Of a stretch of 64,000 nucleotides of DNA, positions 49,401 to 64,000 are shown in pieces. The stretch comes from Meandrina meandrites. Taxonomy: Eukaryota; Cnidaria; Anthozoa; Scleractinia; Meandrinidae. Numbering within the stretch: the first letter of the stretch is position 1; each line of letters begins with the position of its first letter. Both the position numbers and the translations under genes were made by a program. The stretch lies in contig OY855914.1 of the NCBI GenBank assembly GCA_963693305.1, forward strand, positions 23,286,972 to 23,350,971. The letters run 5' to 3'. The notes beneath the pieces were generated by a model. It did no database searches. It saw nothing but the letters and a program-made list of their open reading frames with translations, and was not told the DNA's origin.

Positions 49401-50665
49401 GGAACCTTTGTGCAACATTGATGATTTACTGAATTTGAATCTCTTTAGGTTGGCATGCATGCATCTTTGGGCACTTACTGGTATTTTAACTCAATCATGT
49501 AAATTGTCCAATACTTTTAATATGGTATGCTTTTTATTAGCCAACGGTGTTGCCTTTTTTCGTCTAGTGAAAATTTTCAGAGCATTTGACAAAGTTTTAC
49601 TTAAATTTATAAGTACTCTAAAATGTATAGTGGGAGCTGATTTTGAGTTAATCAATACCATACTACCTTTTGATCTGTGATTACACAGACTTTCTTCAGG
49701 CCACGATTCATAAAGTCCTGTCAAAATACAAATTGAATTATCAAGGCAGTCACTACTTAACATAACCTAAACGATTGTGATAGCATACTGGAAGAAGGAA
49801 ATTTACTTCACACCTATAGCCTGCAAGCAGGCTCACCTTTGGGTCACGTGAGCGAGCAGTGAAGCCGTGACAAGCAAGTGGCGAATTTGCTTGCAGCTCC
49901 TCGCATCACTCGAGAGTGTGACCCAAAAGTGAGCCTGCTCGCAGGCTATACACCTTAACAGCTGCATCCTTACCATGCCAACTTCCCTAGTGACCCCCTC
50001 CCCATATCTGATGCTAGAATTTGCCACCTGGTGAAACAGACAAAGAAAAAGGTCAAGATTAAGGTCAGACATTCTACATGTGTAAAGAGACCCTGCCATA
50101 AAAAGAGAGATGTTGAGGTTCACATCAAGACTGGATTATTGTAATGATATTCAGCATTGACAATAAATAGCTTCACCCCTGTAAAAAAAATGCAATGCCC
50201 TACAGGGTTTTATATACCAACCTCAAATGCGCATTCTGGCTCAACATGATCTTTTGCAGAAGATGATAGTCTAGGTACTGAAATACGAAAATCAGTTGAA
50301 CTACCATCCTGACTGAAATGGATACTCAGAAATCAGAAATCCACTGGGAGACTGGAACCCAAGCACTCTAGTGTGCTTGTGGTTAGTTCCACTCCAGTTT
50401 GCTTGCAGTTAGTACCACTCTGGTTTGCTTGTGGTTAGCTTTCATTTCTTAGTAAGGGAAGCAAAATATGCAGAAATGGGTTTTCAGTCTCCAAGTAGAT
50501 GTTTGGTTTTGGAGCATCCACTTAAGTCACGACTGTTGAACTTATACCATATATATATTCATTAACATTAAAAAAAAAAAACAGAACAATTCTGGCTGAC
50601 TCAAGATCACCCAAGCACAGTTTAACTACAAACCTGGTGAGAAGGTTTGGGAATGTGCTGGACAT
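41830..50665 (-). CDS. ADHFE1: Hydroxyacid-oxoacid transhydrogenase, mitochondrial
   Basis: Iron-type alcohol dehydrogenase that passes hydride between 4-hydroxybutyrate and 2-oxoglutarate in mitochondria (family knowledge). Fourteen coding exons on the minus strand join in phase: 50665-50634, 50270-50222, 50027-49974, 49717-49667, 48886-48783, 47456-47260, 46522-46502, 46016-45960, 45422-45317, 44943-44791, 44218-44120, 43703-43625, 42868-42772, 42074-41830. The result is 447 residues (human 467). Motifs: nucleotide-binding [10 protein letters not shown] at 117-126, metal-site histidines in DVLCHAIESY (about 221-230) and GNAGVHLCHGMSYPI (about 301-315), then PHGLSVV, and the C-terminal [14 protein letters not shown]. 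Every splice site is GT/AG. The start [11 protein letters not shown] is short for a mitochondrial leader and sits just after an acceptor-like TTAATTAG, so a further upstream exon is possible. Introns carry several mobile elements. Confidence 0.95.
42117..42241. repeat. ADHFE1: (GACT)n microsatellite in the last ADHFE1 intron
   Basis: About 30 units of GACT with two internal GCCG interruptions. It starts about 40 bases upstream, in gene sense, of the last coding exon. Confidence 0.95.
42285..42475 (+). mobile_element. tRNA-derived SINE, copy 1
   Basis: A head with a B-box-like GAGTTCGAGAC is followed by a body reading GTTCTTGGACAAGACACTTT and AGTGCCTCTCT. The same body occurs at 54636-54842, and this SINE body is common in cnidarian genomes (recalled). 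The element lies antisense to ADHFE1. Confidence 0.6.
43919..44096. repeat. ADHFE1: (TGTC)n-type imperfect microsatellite
   Basis: TCTG/TGTC units, strongly interrupted by CGTG and CGGT variants, in the ADHFE1 intron directly beside the exon at 44120-44218. The frames through it (QTDRQTDR and similar) are repeat artefacts. Confidence 0.9.
46903..46924. repeat. ADHFE1: Poly-G run in an ADHFE1 intron
   Basis: Twenty-two G in a row. The same intron also has TA-rich sequence around 46545-46600 with no recognised feature. Confidence 0.85.
47520..47810. repeat. ADHFE1: Degenerate TTTAAGC/GCTTTAAA repeat region
   Basis: A dense mixture of TTTAAAG, AAAGCTGG and their inverses (TTAAGCCAGCTTTAA near 47680), without a fixed period. 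It lies in the ADHFE1 intron after the 197-nt exon, in plus-strand order. Probably a decayed self-complementary mobile repeat. Confidence 0.5.
48139..48621. mobile_element. MITE with GAGGGTCGTACAGGGG ends and duplicated ATCGTT
   Basis: Terminal inverted repeats GAGGGTCGTACAGGGG (48139-48154) and its inverse (48606-48621), flanked by the direct repeat ATCGTT on both sides (48133-48138 and 48622-48627). The inside is built of many CGTGA words (CGTGAAACGTGAA, CCGTGATTCGT) and ends in a poly-C run of 24. Non-coding, in an ADHFE1 intron. Confidence 0.75.
48922..49124. mobile_element. MITE with GAGGCCCTGTCAGGG ends
   Basis: Left end GAGGCCCTGTCAGGG (48922) and right end CCTGGCAGGGCCTC (to 49124) are imperfect inverse copies, flanked by ATTAAA on both sides (a likely 6-bp target duplication). 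Inside are repeated GACAAGCGAC and CGACA words. It sits in the ADHFE1 intron between the 51- and 104-nt exons. Confidence 0.7.
49815..49950. mobile_element. Small hairpin MITE (TATAGCCTGC ends)
   Basis: Arms of about 34 bases, starting TATAGCCTGCAAGCAGGCTC and continuing to GGGTCAC, are inverted at the other end. The direct repeat CACC flanks both sides. It stops 23 bases short of the ADHFE1 exon at 49974-50027, close to its splice donor. Confidence 0.7.
50370..50450. repeat. Second copy of the GGTTAGTTCCACT minisatellite
   Basis: About three units of the same 29-base motif seen at 6240-6345 (TGCTTGTGGTTAGTTCCACTC), followed by the same exit TTAGCTTTCATTT. It lies in the first ADHFE1 intron. 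Confidence 0.6.
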
Positions 50666-50780
50666 CGGCACCTAATTAAAAAAAACACAATAGTAGGTGC
50701 AAGAACAAGGCAAGAACAAAGGGTATTTTTCCCTTCCCCTCCCCATCTCCCCTCCTTCCTTTTTCCCTTCCCCAACCCCT

Positions 50781-50797
50781 CCCCCCCCCCCCCCCCC
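50781..50797. repeat. Poly-C run upstream of ADHFE1
   Basis: Seventeen C inside a pyrimidine-rich stretch (50727-50797), just upstream of the ADHFE1 start. It reads as poly-G on the gene strand. Confidence 0.8.
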
Positions 50798-50873
50798 ACT
50801 TCCTTTTTTGCCGGTCAGGCCCTATATTGGGGACAGTTTTGGCTTGTTCCAGCTCTCTGCAGGCCAACTCATC

Positions 50874-50886
50874 CAAGATGGCGGTC
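50874..50886 (+). promoter_or_regulatory. YY1-type motif upstream of ADHFE1
   Basis: CAAGATGGCGGTC matches the YY1 core AAGATGGCGG. It lies about 210 bases upstream of the ADHFE1 start codon, in the space between the two divergent genes. A role in ADHFE1 transcription is inferred. Confidence 0.4.
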
Positions 50887-51004
50887 AAAATGTAGTCAGC
50901 GATCGCACCAAATAAATACATGTGCTCTACAGGCTATAATTTTGAATGCGTGACATGTCAATCTTGAATGACCTATGAAACCCTTAGATGCGTATAATGT
51001 GTTG

Positions 51005-51185
51005 TTCCAGAAAATATCCATACCCCTCCCACGAAAGGTTTTTTGGTTTGAATCCCCCCACCCCTTTGGAAATTCCAGTTTTTAACAGCACCATACTTTC
51101 TTTTAAAAAATTGGGCTTTTGAGACCCCCATCTCCTCAGAATTTCCATTGACCTTCCATGGGGTGGGTATGGATATTTTCTGGAA
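51005..51185. mobile_element. MITE of 181 bp (TTCCAGAAAATATCCATACC ends)
   Basis: Inverted ends of about 20 bases (51005-51025 and 51165-51185), reading TTCCAGAAAATATCCATACC. The inside is also partly symmetric (GAATCCCCCC against GGGGTGG). Non-coding, between ADHFE1 and METAP2. Confidence 0.75.
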
Positions 51186-51907
51186 CTGCACAATTTTTCA
51201 GCATGGGAAGTACATCGAATGCACCTCAGGGAAAATCATAAAGATTGATCTACACTTTTTACAATCCCGCTGTTTGGCCAGGAGTTGACTTTACGAGGGA
51301 ACCAGTGATGTGTGCATTTATTGGTGGGGCTCGCTTGTCGGGCAAGATTTAGCCCCACATACTCTCAGACCTGCAGTATGTATTTAGAGCTATTAATCCA
51401 TTGCATTCGTACAGGCCTTTCAGTTTGTCACCCTGATTCGGGAATTGAATTGATTAAAATATTTCAGCCGCAGATGGTTCACTTTAAGGCTATCTCTTCA
51501 GGCTTTTGATCCAGAACTTAGAAATATTTATGTGTTGACACCCCCATCTCAAACGATTTTACACGCGCACAGTCCCCGAATGTGGCCAGAATTTTTTGTC
51601 AATCAAAGGAATCAAATCACGGCCACTTTGCGAATCTAAAGCTAGAGATAATACTACGATAACATTCTTATACCCTAAGTACGCAACAATGCTTACGATG
51701 CAGCCCCTACAAGCCTCATCAGACGTAATGCCTGTTCTCGAACTGCGAGGGAAGCCATTGCTGAAAGTTTTCCCAGGCGCAAAATGTAAACAGATTGATT
51801 CGGAGTAGAGACTGGGTCCATATTAGTTTCCAGGGTCTTCGCGGCGTTGAGATCGAAATAGCCTGGTTACATGGCCTGGTTACTCAGTCAGCTTTTCTAG
51901 ATTCAAG

Positions 51908-64000
<12,093 letters not shown>

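Noticed and set aside
50676..50921. An 81-codon minus-strand frame just upstream of ADHFE1, considered as its first exon
   Set aside because: It has no resemblance to a mitochondrial leader, runs through a poly-G tract and has no good donor in phase with the next exon. The ATG at 50665 joins correctly.

Overview
The window is animal nuclear DNA, most likely from a cnidarian and probably a stony coral. The genes are intron-rich and AT-rich. Introns and intergenic DNA carry many small inverted-repeat elements, a tRNA-type SINE family, tetranucleotide arrays and long poly-G/C runs. The left two thirds hold a family of short secreted proteins that resemble proteins annotated in corals as skeletal organic matrix protein 5-like, with a fibrinogen-C-like GGGWTL motif. 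That family match is from memory of similar proteins, not from a search.

Region 1 (1-41 kb) is a tandem array of the secreted family. Two units point left: one has only its promoter and leader in the window (5' exon near 806), and unit A is at 2859-4109. From 6 kb onward units B, C, D, E, F and G all point right. Each intact unit has the same layout: a signal-peptide exon ending in phase 2, a 146- or 164-nt exon encoding an unrecognised region of about 50 residues, and one 3' exon of about 645 nt encoding the conserved C-terminal domain. A-D form one subfamily, with a spliced 5' leader and a TATA box. E-G form a second, with a different signal peptide, a different exon 2 and a longer exon 1. 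D is broken in several places. A lone signal-peptide exon at 24811 followed by a relic 3' flank marks a further unit that lost its body. Units A and B are divergent, and their promoters are the arms of a large inverted repeat centred near 5.7 kb.

Region 2 (41.8-50.7 kb, minus strand) is a complete ADHFE1 gene (mitochondrial hydroxyacid-oxoacid transhydrogenase, iron-type alcohol dehydrogenase family). I placed 14 coding exons that join in frame to 447 residues, including a 21-nt microexon.

Region 3 (51.9 kb to the right edge, plus strand) is METAP2 (methionine aminopeptidase 2). I placed 14 coding exons in frame; the last is cut by the window edge at residue 459. ADHFE1 and METAP2 are head to head about 1.2 kb apart. 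Their introns carry a non-autonomous hAT element with a decayed transposase end, several MITEs with target-site duplications, two SINE copies, a 76-bp minisatellite and a 250-bp tandem duplication that copies the first bases of a METAP2 exon.

All exon boundaries were placed by eye from splice signals, reading phase and protein similarity; transcript evidence was not available.
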